This document shows positions 17,001 through 22,509 of a stretch of DNA of 22,509 nucleotides, one piece after another. This DNA is from Ectocarpus siliculosus (Eukaryota > Sar > Phaeophyceae > Ectocarpales > Ectocarpaceae). The translations under genes and the position numbers were made by a program. The stretch is from positions 604,913 through 627,421 of the forward strand of contig FN648938.1 of NCBI GenBank assembly GCA_000310025.1. The letters run 5' to 3'. The notes under the pieces are model-generated. The model was not told the origin of the DNA and did no database searches. It saw only the letters and a list, made by a program, of their open reading frames with translations. Each line of letters begins with the position of its first letter. Position 1 is the first letter of the stretch.

Positions 17001-17164
17001 CGCTTCGAGCCCCTCTGGTTCGCGCCTTTGCTCCACTCCTTAGCCTCCGCGGCCTCCTGGGCCGCCTGAGCCTTGGCGGCTCTCGCTCCTTCCACAGCGG
17101 CCTGCTTCTCTCTCGCGGCTTGGACCTTGGTGTTGACGCCGGTCCCGGCACCTTTCTTCCCCAT
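4985..17164 (-). CDS. CCDC124: CCDC124/Lso2 family ribosome-binding protein, five exons
   Basis: Coding segments in transcript order on the minus strand are 17164-16892, 8285-8160, 6658-6437, 5605-5510 and 5068-4985, joined in phase 0 throughout to 266 aa. The family (human CCDC124, yeast Lso2) binds 80S ribosomes at the intersubunit and GTPase-centre region and helps idle ribosomes return to translation. What is seen: an MGKK...NTKVQAAREKQ start like the family's MPKK..NSK-AAARAR start; a long Lys/Glu/Ala-rich charged helix; RHPEKRLKA at residues 199-207, the family's RHPERR(L/M)KA signature; LPALKEEKPGLKLRQYK near 217-233; and SPENPVN near 243-249 (family SPDNPxN). Human CCDC124 is 223 aa, so this one is slightly longer, with a Gly/Asp insertion (GADGGDGGD) and an Ala-rich tail. 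Introns are about 8606, 1501, 831 and 441 bp. Intron 1 contains a retrotransposon on the opposite strand. Confidence 0.9.
5510..5605 (-). CDS. CCDC124: CCDC124-like exon 4
   Basis: This is 32 codons from ALAAYEERELPALKEEK to ...YKQMIFEQ. The acceptor TTTCTTTGTAG ends at 5606; the donor is CAG|GTGAAC at 5510/5509. It matches the most conserved C-terminal block of the family (AFEEAELPRLKEEKPG type in plants and animals). Confidence 0.9.
5670..5735. repeat. Intronic short repeat with hairpin, copy A
   Basis: It contains GTACTCATGTTTCGCATGCC, then an ACTGTTGATCACGCGTCC segment and a small hairpin (CGTCC..GGACG). It aligns with 8338-8395 apart from a gap of about 9 bases. It lies about 65 nt upstream of the exon 4 acceptor on the transcribed (minus) strand. 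Confidence 0.7.
5943..6338. mobile_element. Fold-back element in intron 3 of the CCDC124-like gene
   Basis: The left arm (about 5943-6045; GGGTGCAGTT, CGAGCCTGTCGTTCACCGAG, GGAGGGTTCGACCGACAACT) is repeated in inverse orientation at about 6236-6338 with only scattered differences. Weaker pairing extends further inwards (ACTGAC ... GCCGC). The spacer is roughly 190 bp or less and has no open frame of note. It looks like a non-autonomous fold-back or MITE element. No target-site duplication was identified. Confidence 0.75.
6437..6658 (-). CDS. CCDC124: CCDC124-like exon 3 (RHPEKR signature)
   Basis: This is 74 codons from AKAERAEKEAKAMRDSG to ...RHPEKRLKA. The acceptor TTTAG ends at 6659 and the donor is GCT|GTGAGT at 6437/6436. 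It holds the IDAAIGSLSL segment, like the family's EDAIAVLS, and the diagnostic RHPEKRLKA. A low-complexity GADGGDGGD insert lies between. Decayed copies of the exon's first bases lie in the preceding intron (6788-6990). Confidence 0.9.
6788..6990. repeat. Decayed tandem copies of the intron 2 / exon 3 boundary
   Basis: The block at the exon 3 start (6612-6715: GGCCTCCTT, GCTC, TTTGCCTAAACC, GACGGGTT, CCACAGGAGAAGGGG, G tract, GTACTCAT) recurs at 6810-6908 with small changes and more degenerately at about 6935-6990. Each copy is preceded on the plus strand by a CTCATGTTTTGCATGCC-like motif. The copies contain pseudo-acceptors (CCTAAA on plus, TTTAGG on minus) and a broken exon start. Confidence 0.65.
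7807..8016. mobile_element. MITE-like element, copy 2
   Basis: Terminal inverted repeats of about 45 bp: TACGACACAAGATA plus ACACACCCGC plus GGACCGATTTTCGAAGATCGAT on the left, against the complement of ATCGAGCTTTGAAAATCGAT plus CCTGGGGGTGTGTT plus TATCTTGCGTCGTA on the right. The inner 28 bp match at about 23 positions. The core and ends are related to 1548-1726. It lies in intron 2 of the CCDC124-like gene. Confidence 0.7.
8160..8285 (-). CDS. CCDC124: CCDC124-like exon 2
   Basis: This is 42 codons (KTKKKVDVPPWEA ... AEEARK). The acceptor is CTGTCAAAAG ending at 8286; the donor is AAG|GTACGT (8159-8154). Both sides are phase 0. It continues the charged helical region. The acceptor's pyrimidine tract is weak, and a cDNA could move the start by one or two codons. 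Confidence 0.85.
8338..8395. repeat. Intronic short repeat with hairpin, copy B
   Basis: It contains GTACCCATGTTTGGCATGCC, then GACTGTTGACCACGCG and a perfect 7-bp hairpin CGTCCTC-GAGA-GAGGACG. It is homologous to 5670-5735 and lies about 53 nt upstream of the exon 2 acceptor on the transcribed strand. Confidence 0.7.
8399..8938. other. Intron 1 sequence next to the retroelement, nothing recognised
   Basis: AT-richer than its surroundings, with a T run at about 8463-8476. A minus-strand open frame (8512-8859) has no recognisable domain and is treated as chance. The last five bases, AAGCA (8934-8938), are a candidate target-site duplication for the element that follows. Confidence 0.4.
8939..8962 (+). 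repeat. Remnant of the 5' LTR start
   Basis: TGTGAGTCTCTGGTATAAAT and the next four bases match the first 24 bp of the 3' LTR (15651-15674) at 21 positions. The match stops where inverted gag/pro-junction sequence begins. Confidence 0.65.
8961..9811. repeat. Large inverted repeat at the 5' end of the retroelement
   Basis: The inner arms are 9286-9479 and 9591-9784 (194 bp each, apparently almost perfect), with a 111-bp spacer. The outer arms are 8961-8988 and 9784-9811 (28 bp, perfect). The left side carries an extra segment of about 297 bp (8989-9285) that the right side lacks, so one deletion separates otherwise matching halves. On both strands the sequence reads the same peptide pieces (for example KRVTFAEV). 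The spacer also contains a perfect 22-bp palindrome at 9482-9503. Confidence 0.9.
9540..9759 (+). pseudogene. Gag remnant with zinc-knuckle-like motif
   Basis: One plus frame reads CSHPSCKK...HDGHLCPK with the spacing C-x4-C-x6-H-x4-C (Cys at 9556, 9571 and 9607, His at 9592). This is a nucleocapsid-like zinc-binding pattern, though not the standard C-x2-C-x4-H-x4-C. A neighbouring frame continues as a charged segment (KREEAQAAKNRRENNRP), so a frameshift lies near 9610. The rest of gag is missing. Part of this region is mirrored on the minus strand by the inverted repeat. Confidence 0.5.
9777..10418 (+). pseudogene. Retropepsin-like protease region of pol
   Basis: This frame has KRVTFAEV near its start and an aspartic protease core around VSNITVDTATVVSVVS, with the catalytic Asp at 10062-10064 in a D-T-A context where D-[ST]-G is usual. 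It is followed by a flap-like region (ANGSPIEVMGFIDFPL) and a hydrophobic VVPSLGPDSMLLDNSVM stretch equivalent to the family's ILG-type motif. The frame ends at 10418 and the homologous reading shifts frame towards RT. Identified by motif order. Confidence 0.65.
10548..11607 (+). pseudogene. Reverse transcriptase region of pol (frameshifted)
   Basis: A linker typical of Ty3/gypsy pol (IANPSSDGVRLYDGLCLG) precedes RT. RT motifs follow: WGIIEKRPSAWGSPCTLVAKK and RFCVDYRHTLN near 11113-11213; then, after a frame change near 11280, the ADILSAFWQIPV block; an in-frame TGA at 11407-11409 inside the usual MPFGLANAP motif; then the catalytic YMDD at 11491-11502. Another frame change occurs near 11600. 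The stop and shifts make the enzyme non-functional. Confidence 0.85.
11608..12305 (+). pseudogene. RT thumb and RNase H region of pol
   Basis: It begins with DYLGHVISTKGISV and FVRRFIKDYADVTAPL, the standard Ty3/gypsy RT-to-RNase H connection. The RNase H core FVVHTDASAQGVGALL (Asp at about 11951) and FYSKRFSKGQRHYSA follow. The frame breaks at the TGA near 12086, after which a neighbouring frame carries the family's TDHQALTYL-type block (about 12160-12190). A further shift lies near 12250. Confidence 0.8.
12372..13748 (+). pseudogene. Integrase region with GPY/F (frameshifted)
   Basis: The zinc-binding HHCC domain is visible: His pair region CHHLPSSGGH (12738-12767) and SCESCQ with Cys at 12855 and 12864. 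The catalytic core has Asp at 12951 (VAVDLVEY), Asp at 13123 (HSDQGKEF) and Glu at 13231 (NSVLERVHN). The last two are 36 codons apart, the D-35-E spacing of retroviral-type integrases. A frame change lies near 13075. The GPY/F module (FKSGHQVLVHRPYTESAG, then a WHGPYTV-type stretch in another frame near 13640-13660) follows after a shift near 13625. Confidence 0.85.
13850..14009 (+). pseudogene. C-terminal chromodomain remnant
   Basis: The frame reads GPYTIEFIDGHKRG, then FQYHLKLKDYPPQLGLW, ending at TAA near 14009. This follows the chromodomain outline (Y-x-V/I-E-x-I-x-x-H/R-x, then Y-x-V-K-W-K-x-Y-P...W). The Trp of the VKWK strand is Leu here and the linker is longer than usual. The preceding integrase frame stops at TGA near 13850, so a frameshift separates the two. 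In chromoviruses this domain guides integration to marked chromatin. Confidence 0.65.
14010..15601. other. Non-coding 3' region of the retroelement
   Basis: About 1.6 kb between the last pol codon and the polypurine tract, with no recognisable coding. A diverged direct repeat of about 50 bp (CCCGCATC, TATGCGC.AGAGC, CAGATGG-like) occurs at about 14473-14522 and 15083-15130, suggesting an old internal duplication. AATAAA occurs at 15363-15368. Long 3' non-coding segments are known in some chromoviruses. Confidence 0.5.
15603..15650 (+). promoter_or_regulatory. Hairpin and polypurine tract before the 3' LTR
   Basis: AGTTTTGGTGG (15603-15613) and CCACCAAAACT (15631-15641) form a perfect 11-bp stem with a 17-nt loop. 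TGGGGGGTGA (15641-15650) directly abuts the LTR start TGTGAG and fits a plus-strand primer. Confidence 0.6.
15651..16111 (+). repeat. 3' LTR of the chromovirus (right end proposed)
   Basis: The left end is firm: TGTGAGTCTCTGG follows the polypurine tract and matches 8939-8962. A TATA-like CATATATACAC lies near 15785. The right end at 16111 is chosen because GGTCACA gives TGTGA...TCACA termini and is followed by CAGCA, one base different from AAGCA at the left flank. With the 5' LTR lost this cannot be confirmed internally. Confidence 0.55.
16117..16885. other. Intron 1 sequence between retroelement and exon 1
   Basis: No coding or repeat structure stands out. Small open frames on both strands (for example 16462-16716) have no recognisable features. 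It ends at the exon 1 donor. Confidence 0.4.
16892..17164 (-). CDS. CCDC124: CCDC124-like exon 1 (N-terminal charged helix)
   Basis: This is 91 codons from ATG (17164-17162) to a donor GTAAGT (16891-16886) after ...FKSVV. The start is chosen because MGKK plus NTK matches the family N-terminus. In Lso2/CCDC124 structures this N-terminal segment threads into the ribosome intersubunit space. The exon is rich in Lys, Glu and Ala and predicted helical. The plus-strand frame across it is a shadow. Confidence 0.9.
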
Positions 17165-17480
17165 TTTTTATCGAGCGGATGGTGTTGCTGCAGACTCCAC
17201 CCTCCAGCGACGAATTGATGATGTGAAGGTTGTGTGCCTGTGCCCGTGTGAGTGCTGCTGGCTGGGAGGCGGAGCAACCGCAGAAGGGGCACAACGTCAT
17301 CATGCAGGGTACCTTCGTGAATTCGCGTCACCCCGGGATTCCTTCCCGCGATATGTCTGGCCCATCAGCCATCCTTGCTGCTGTCACCTCGTCAGCTGCC
17401 CCTCTTTGTGTCGTGAGGCCCTCTCTCAGTGCTACCGTACACCTGTTGACCAGCGTTTTCACCCCCTTCTCCTTGGCACC
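17165..17480. promoter_or_regulatory. Head-to-head intergenic interval, likely bidirectional promoter
   Basis: Only 316 bp separate the ATG of the CCDC124-like gene (minus) from the ATG of the 11-mer repeat gene (plus), so both 5' UTRs and core promoters must lie here or overlap the neighbouring exon. I see no clear TATA box. An open frame crosses from the plus side but is a shadow of exon 1 and leader sequence. Confidence 0.6.
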
Positions 17481-17789
17481 ATGTCAAACTTTGAGAGCAC
17501 AGCGATATCTACGGAGAGCAATACTAGCAGCAGCTCCGTCCCATCAGCAGCAGCAGCGGCAGCTGGCGGTGGAATTTCCAGTAGCGGCACCGGTTCACTC
17601 CCAGGGGTAGCCATCAACAGCAGCAGCAGCAGCAGCACGCCCCTCACCGTGGAAGAAACAGCAGACGTCTTCAACGAGCAGCCGACGGGTGAAGTGCCCA
17701 GCGCCGAAGAAATGGAGGACAGGAAAGACGCCACGTCGAGCTCCGACAACCTCCTCCCGACAGACAAATTGGAGAACGGCCTGCGACAT
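17481..17789 (+). CDS. 11-mer repeat protein, exon A (Ser/Ala-rich N-terminus)
   Basis: This is 103 codons from ATG (MSNFESTAISTESN) to the donor CAT|GTGAGT at 17789/17790, phase 0. It has Ser and Ala runs, a Ser7 tract coded by AGC repeats near 17620-17635, then an acidic part (TVEETADVFNEQPTGEVPSAEEMEDRKD divides into short acidic clusters). It is predicted disordered. The ATG at 17481 is preferred over upstream in-frame ATGs, which lie in sequence antisense to the neighbouring gene's exon. No homologue recognised. Joining to the downstream exons rests on matched phase 0 and strand. Confidence 0.55.
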
Positions 17790-18369
17790 GTGAGTTATTC
17801 TATAGGAAATGCACGCCATCTACATTATTCGAGCGCAGCAGGGGGATGCGTTCAACTCCCTCTGGAACACTGCTGCTATGATGACGATTGATGATGTGAC
17901 GAAAGTACGACAGCCGGAGGTGCGACTTAAGGGCGCGTCTGTTCCTGCACCGATTGCAATATTCTACGAAGGGTGTCTGCAGCTTCCTTGAATTTCGCCG
18001 TTCATGACTACAGGCCAACATGCACCCAAAAAGGCAATGCCGTGTACATCCGTACCCCAGTGCTACAGCAGTAATACGTGCAGTTCTCCGACTGAGCACA
18101 CGCCCAACGTTTTCCTCAAAACTCACTATTTCTCTACTGCTGCCGACCGAGATTGTGGTCGGTAGCGGGTCAAGGGGATGGGCCGACTCCACGTGCAAAA
18201 CTTCAACCTACCAACCTACCGAAGCGCGCCGCGTTCTGTAGGTTCCACCGCCGTTGTTTTGGTGTGCTCGCTCACGCTCACAGCGCTCGGATCATTCGCC
18301 TTGGCAGGGTTTTTCTGTCAAGTAAACATGTTGGATAAAGGATAAAATCGGGGACGTTGGGTTAGGAGG
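17790..18369 (+). other. First part of the long intron of the 11-mer repeat gene
   Basis: No exon with convincing splice sites and composition was found. Short frames on both strands lack recognisable features. Confidence 0.4.
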
Positions 18370-18399
18370 ACGGTCCGCTCGGATCCACCAAGGGCCTAG

Positions 18400-18511
18400 G
18401 CAAAGATGCACTCGGCACGGTTAGTCGCCAACCACGGATAGACCGGGTACCCTCGCAGCCTACTACCAAGGGCCAGGTCATGGGTTCGAGTCCCGGTAAA
18501 GTGGTTTTTTT
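18400..18511 (+). repeat. tRNA-derived fragment (possible SINE head) with Pol III terminator
   Basis: GGTTCGAGTCC (18483-18493) is an exact Pol III B-box / T-arm sequence, flanked by a partial T-stem (GGG/CCC). AGGTC, a typical tRNA variable loop, precedes it. A T7 run (18505-18511) follows as a terminator. No matching acceptor stem or convincing anticodon arm is present, so it is not a working tRNA gene. The downstream sequence has a hairpin (TCGCGAG...CTCGCGA, about 18591-18628), as in some SINE tails. Confidence 0.4.
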
Positions 18512-18629
18512 CTCACTAAATAAATCCTGGTCTAGGTTGGAAGCGACGCGCTGCGAAGCTCGTTGTTAGTAAACTCGATCGACTTCATAAGTCGCGAGGG
18601 AAGGGATTGCTGTACCCTTCTCGCGATAA

Positions 18630-20402
18630 AAATATCTCAGGCAGGAACCGCAGGAGGGGGTCCAACCCCGCCTCCTATGCGAACCCGGTTGGGTCGTCTA
18701 GCTAGTAGAAGCGGAGGATAGGGGCCAGAGGGGCAGACGACAGAATCCAATGATGGGAGAAAAAAAAAAAAAAAGGATCGTCCGCGATACATACTCCGGA
18801 GTACCATACAAATGTACGAGAAAGACAACAAACGAGCAGCGCTGGCACTACTGCTGTAGCAAAGCCTCCGACGCCGATATCTACGTATTCTGCTGTACTC
18901 CATTTTGGCCTGTGCACTGATTTAATGATTCCTTTTTTGTTCTAATATGACCCAACGAATCTATCTCTATCTATAGAAAACGAGTCTATGATACACAGAT
19001 TAAAGTAGCAATCCATTTTTGGAAGTACGTGTTCCTGAAGTTTGCGGCTCGTCGCGCACCCCGAAACCAACCTTTTTTATTTTCAAGTGCTCCGTAACCA
19101 ACGTGCGAGACACGCTCCTTCCAGACCCTATTCAATTCACACTTATCATACGTATTCGAGTGGACCTTCAAGACTGGTTCATCCGCTCCCCGCTACATTG
19201 CCAAGTACTACCCCCAAAGGATCGGCACCTGTGAGGACCGCCGAAGGCGTAAATGGACAATGATTGTGGCAGACACCAAAGCACTCAATATTATAGGTAG
19301 GGCCCATGGGACAGCGCAAGGTGGAATTAAGTGGCGGGAGCAGTTCAAACAGAGCAGGCTCTAACCATCGTCTCGCGTAGACCGTTGCTCATATTCTGGA
19401 GGCGGCGGAAGTTGTTTGCTTCCCTCGTCCCCTGCAGTGTTTTTGTCCTGCGAAAGACGTCATACCTATCGTTCCGAGTCTCACATGGCCAATGCATCAA
19501 CAGCACCAACGCCTCGACTTCGCTCTGCTCTGCTGCTGCTGGAGCAGCAGCAACGATTCCTATCTATCTTTTCTTTCCACCCATCATCGTGAGATTTGTC
19601 AAGGGCAAGAAGAGCGCATCGTCAAGACTCCTTATTGTGTAGCCAGAGAGCGGGCACCAGGTCTGCTGCTACGCCGTGCTTTCACGTACGGAAGGGATTG
19701 GGTCATGGCGGGTGTGTGTCTGTGCATGTGCGAGACTTAGCTGAGTGGTAGATACACCTCCGCTTTCTGCGCTGACTTCCGTATATTCCGTGCGGGATCT
19801 CCGCTTCATGTTCCCGCAAAAGTTTGTTGACAACTCCCGGGGTTAGGATAAGTGATCTCCTACCAATTTCCGGGACAAATGCCTGTGCACCACGACCTTC
19901 TCTTGTCGGAGCAGCATCACACCGGTGTTTAGGAAGAGTACGCTGTAGTTCTTCCTCCTCAGAACCCAGCAGATGGTCAAAATCGGTGCTCTGTAGATAT
20001 CTTGTTTTCTGGTTGAAAAAGGAGGGTCATTTTGGCCTCCCGGAATTTAGGCGGACGAGGGCACCCAGCATCGCGTTGAAAGAAGCATCGATATTTAGAG
20101 CAGTTTTTTTCCCCTCTTGGGATGAAGGTGAGAAAAAAGTATCGGCTTCACCGCTAATTAGTATTGGGGTGTGTGCGATAACCTGCATACCTGCGTATGC
20201 TCAAGCTACGCCACAAGCCTCCCTTCCACACACCCCGAGAAACACACAACACCAGAGAATGCCGCTGGGTGGACCATTTTTCCGTGATGCAAAGCCGTGT
20301 GGTAACTCTGCAAAACGCTCCCCCTGTGAGTTCCAATACGTTAAGCTCCCGCTTCCCCACTTCGGTCGCTCGGCGGCTCGCCTCCCTTCCCCGTGGAGCC
20401 AG
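18630..20402 (+). other. Remainder of the long intron, no supported feature
   Basis: It contains a 16-base A run at about 18759-18774 and short TATC repeats near 18960-18975. Open frames at 19331-19642 and in the first part of 19824-20402 have no recognisable content. An additional small exon cannot be excluded. Confidence 0.4.
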
Positions 20403-20537
20403 GCAAAGATGATATTCGCCACGGGCTGGGCTAGCGTTGCGGCGACGTACCGCGACTTGGAGAGGACGGAGACGGCCGAGAAGATCAAGGAGGGCACGGT
20501 CAACCTCGTCGACCGCAGCATGGACGGCCTCAGCAAG
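20403..20537 (+). CDS. 11-mer repeat protein, internal exon B
   Basis: This is 45 codons. The acceptor is pyrimidine-rich and ends CCAG at 20402; the donor is AAG|GTGTGT at 20537/20538; both phase 0. It encodes AKMIFATGWASVAA, then DLERTET and the repeat AEKIKEGTVNL. The AEKxKEG core resembles the KTKEGV core of synuclein repeats and similar 11-mers in perilipins and LEA proteins, which form membrane- or lipid-surface amphipathic helices. That function is inferred from periodicity only. Strong GC3 bias supports real coding. Confidence 0.6.
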
Positions 20538-21207
20538 GTGTGTGTGTCGGCGGAGGGCCTCGAACGCACGTACTAAAGTATTTCGTATCTACCAATCTGT
20601 TCGGAAGTATAGGGGCCATTGGGACGATCAATTTAGTGTTCGAACGGTCCTTATATTTCCGTCCAGAGTTGTGTTTTTCTTATAGCGCGATGTGTGCAGT
20701 GGTGGACAGCTGCAGTTTGGAAGCTGGAGGCTTTCTTTTTCTAGGTCTTGAGGGGTTCCTTTAGCGTTAGGTTGTTTCGCAGGCACACGGCTGTGTGCAC
20801 TCGCCTACGGCGGTTCGGAAGGTGAAGCATGTTTGTTTTTTGTTTTACGGTTCCTCACGTGCGTTGATCTGGTTTTTATGCAGTGAATTAGTCGCGAAAC
20901 AGCAGCTTGTAGTTTTTCGTCTACGGTGGTACAACCATAGCCCCTTGTCGCACAAGAAGCAGCATGACAAGGCAGCAGTTGCTCTGCTTCACGTCGAAAG
21001 TGTGCCTTTCGCACGTTGTGTACAGCAGTTACTTGAATGGAAACGCGGTCACAAGCGGGGGTGGTCTGTTTGTGTGTATCCATGATAATGCTACTGATAG
21101 GAAGACCGCACGTGCCACATGCCGCCGCTTTGCGCGCCCACTTACTTATTACGTGCTCGGGGATGTGGCGCTGTTTCTTGTTCTGTGATGAAAAGGTGGG
21201 GTGTAAG

Positions 21208-21336
21208 ATATCGGAGACGACCGAAAAGGGAGTGCAGGTGGTCGGGGCCAAGATGGAGGAGGCAGCCCCTACCCTCGGAAGGTGGCGAGACGAGGTGGTG
21301 ATCGCTAGCGAGAGAGGCTTCGCCGCCGCCAAAGAT
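21208..21336 (+). CDS. 11-mer repeat protein, internal exon C
   Basis: This is 43 codons from ISETTEKGVQVV to GFAAAKD, with donor GAT|GTGAGT at 21336/21337, phase 0. Two acceptors are possible: AAAAG at 21195 (adds VGCK) or GTGTAAG at 21207. The second keeps the 11-residue register unbroken across the junction (SETTEKGVQVV begins 22 residues after AEKIKEGTVNL begins), so it is preferred. Repeat units continue as GAKMEEAAPTL and GRWRDEVVIAS. The next exon was not found in the window. Confidence 0.6.
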
Positions 21337-21367
21337 GTGAGTTTAGGATGTTTCGTCCTTCGGACAC

Positions 21368-21467
21368 GAGGCGTCGAAAGTGTGCCCACCCGGAGGACTG
21401 CGTGCAGAGCATACCCGTATAGGAGGCGTCGAAAATGCCCACCCGGAGGACTGCTTGTTGAACATAG
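21368..21467. repeat. Tandem direct repeat, ~46 bp at period 55
   Basis: GAGGCGTCGAAA ... GCCCACCCGGAGGACTGC occurs at 21368 and again at 21423 with a 2-base deletion. It lies just after the exon C donor. Confidence 0.75.
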
Positions 21468-22109
21468 TTTACCCAGAGGTATCCGAGGACAGGGACGATG
21501 GCCGGTCTCCGAAGGGGTAGGTGATATACAGATGGCGCCCACAGCTAAGAACTTGAGCACCATTCGTGATCTTGGTTAAGAACCCCTACACTAAAAACTA
21601 TGTAGCGACCGTTCGTAGGCCGCAGGAAGAGCTGAGAACCCAATCCTCGGCCGAAACCAGAGACTAATAAGTCCGGGCGCCATGTATCGTGTCATCGAAT
21701 GACTGAGGCAATCGACAAAGGAGGAGGCTTTTGAAGGGCCCCCAGGTTATTCGCTGCTGATTCGCTTCACGAGCACTTTTCAGCGCCACGTACCACTGCC
21801 ACGGCAGTATCCTTTGAAGCGCCCAAGCATGAGTAGTGCTATGGCCTGCCGTCGCAGCCCCAGCCCTGCACAGCCTTCACGCTGACGCGTCTTCAGCAGT
21901 ACCGCCACATAAACCCATGGCGCGGGTCCTTTTTGGCGTTTTGCCCGCCAAGTGTCCCCTCCCGCTCCTCGAGTGGTTTTTGAGGCGCACGTGCTTGCCC
22001 TTCTCGCGACTCGCCGCACACCTCGAGCAGCCTCAGTCTTTGGCTTTATTAGGACCCTCCTGATCTTGGTCATACCCGACGAACACGGCAGCAACATGCA
22101 ACAATAAGC
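21468..22109. other. Intron or 3' flank, nothing recognised
   Basis: The continuing exons of the plus-strand gene should lie here or beyond. Frames at 21836-22063 (plus) and on the minus strand have no recognisable domain or splice context. Confidence 0.4.
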
Positions 22110-22509
22110 GACCCCCCCCCCCCCCCACCCCCCCCCCGGGGCCGGCTCTTTTTCTCCTTGGGTCCCAAAAAATGCGCGCAACCCGAAGAGAGACAAATTT
22201 AAGGGCAAAAAAAAAAAACCCGGGGGAAACCAACGGGGGGCCCGGGCCCCCGGGGGGGGGGAGGGGGGGGGGGGCGACCAACGGCCCAACACCCCAATGA
22301 AAAAAAACACTCCGTAAACCTCCACCCTGTACTCTAACTAAAAAAACCCCACCTTTTTCGGGGCAAATTTTGGGGGGTTTTCCTTGGTCATGGGTCCTGG
22401 GCCTTGGAGTGGTGAGTTCAACGCGGGCCTTGCTAAAGGCTCCCCCGCACGGGGCCAACCCCGTCCCGGAAGGGGGGGGCCTGGCCTGGTTCCGCCCGGG
22501 GGATGGGGG
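22110..22509. other. Homopolymer-rich, probably low-quality contig end
   Basis: Nearly every third word is a run of 4-15 identical bases (C runs at 22110-22138, A and G/C runs at 22200-22275, and further runs to the end). The texture is unlike the rest of the window. It reads like an unpolished read tail rather than biological sequence; the frames across it should not be trusted. Confidence 0.65.

Noticed and set aside
17073-17480. N-terminal extension of the 11-mer gene to an ATG at 17073
   Set aside because: It would be antisense to CCDC124-like exon 1, and its translation looks like reverse-strand shadow; ATG 17481 starts the plausible coding.
21780-22458. Minus-strand open frames at the right end
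   Set aside because: They rely on homopolymer runs that are probably sequencing errors.

Overview
The window is nuclear DNA of a GC-rich, intron-rich eukaryote. Alanine/serine/glycine homopolymer proteins, long introns with GT-AG ends, many poly-C/poly-G tracts and strictly alternating gene strands (+, -, +) fit a brown alga (stramenopile, Ectocarpus-like). That placement is inference; no single marker proves it. There is no bacterial gene organisation, and most open frames are chance frames in GC-rich DNA.

Layout. (1) 1-2352, plus strand: a poly-Ala low-complexity protein of unknown function in two exons (to 1460, and 2224-2352), with two MITE-like elements in its intron. (2) 2353-4984: intergenic, with a degenerate ~184-bp tandem array whose units carry a hairpin (3817-4580) and a 95-bp tandem duplication (4686-4875). 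(3) 4985-17164, minus strand: a complete five-exon gene for a CCDC124/Lso2 ribosome-binding protein (266 aa, all introns phase 0). Intron 1 is 8.6 kb because a decayed Ty3/gypsy chromovirus (about 8939-16111) sits in it in the opposite orientation. Introns 1-3 also hold a fold-back element, a MITE and shared short repeats near the 3' splice sites. (4) 17165-17480: short head-to-head promoter interval. (5) 17481 to at least 21336, plus strand: a gene with a Ser/Ala-rich N-terminus followed by synuclein/perilipin-like 11-residue amphipathic repeats; its 3' end was not found. (6) About 22110-22509: homopolymer-laden sequence that looks like a low-quality contig end.

Retroelement. Zinc knuckle, retropepsin (DTA), RT (YMDD), RNase H, integrase (HHCC, D..D35E), GPY/F and a C-terminal chromodomain can be followed in order, broken by several frameshifts and stops. 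Its 5' LTR is reduced to about 24 bp and is followed directly by an inverted copy of the gag/pro junction, giving a large palindrome (8961-9811) with 194-bp inner arms.

Most interesting points: the palindromic 5' end of the chromovirus; a motif of the type GGCATGC..ACATGRGTAC about 50-65 nt upstream of the 3' splice site in four introns of two genes; the 11-mer repeat protein; and the fold-back and MITE families, which look unannotated. I see no complete novel multi-gene system.
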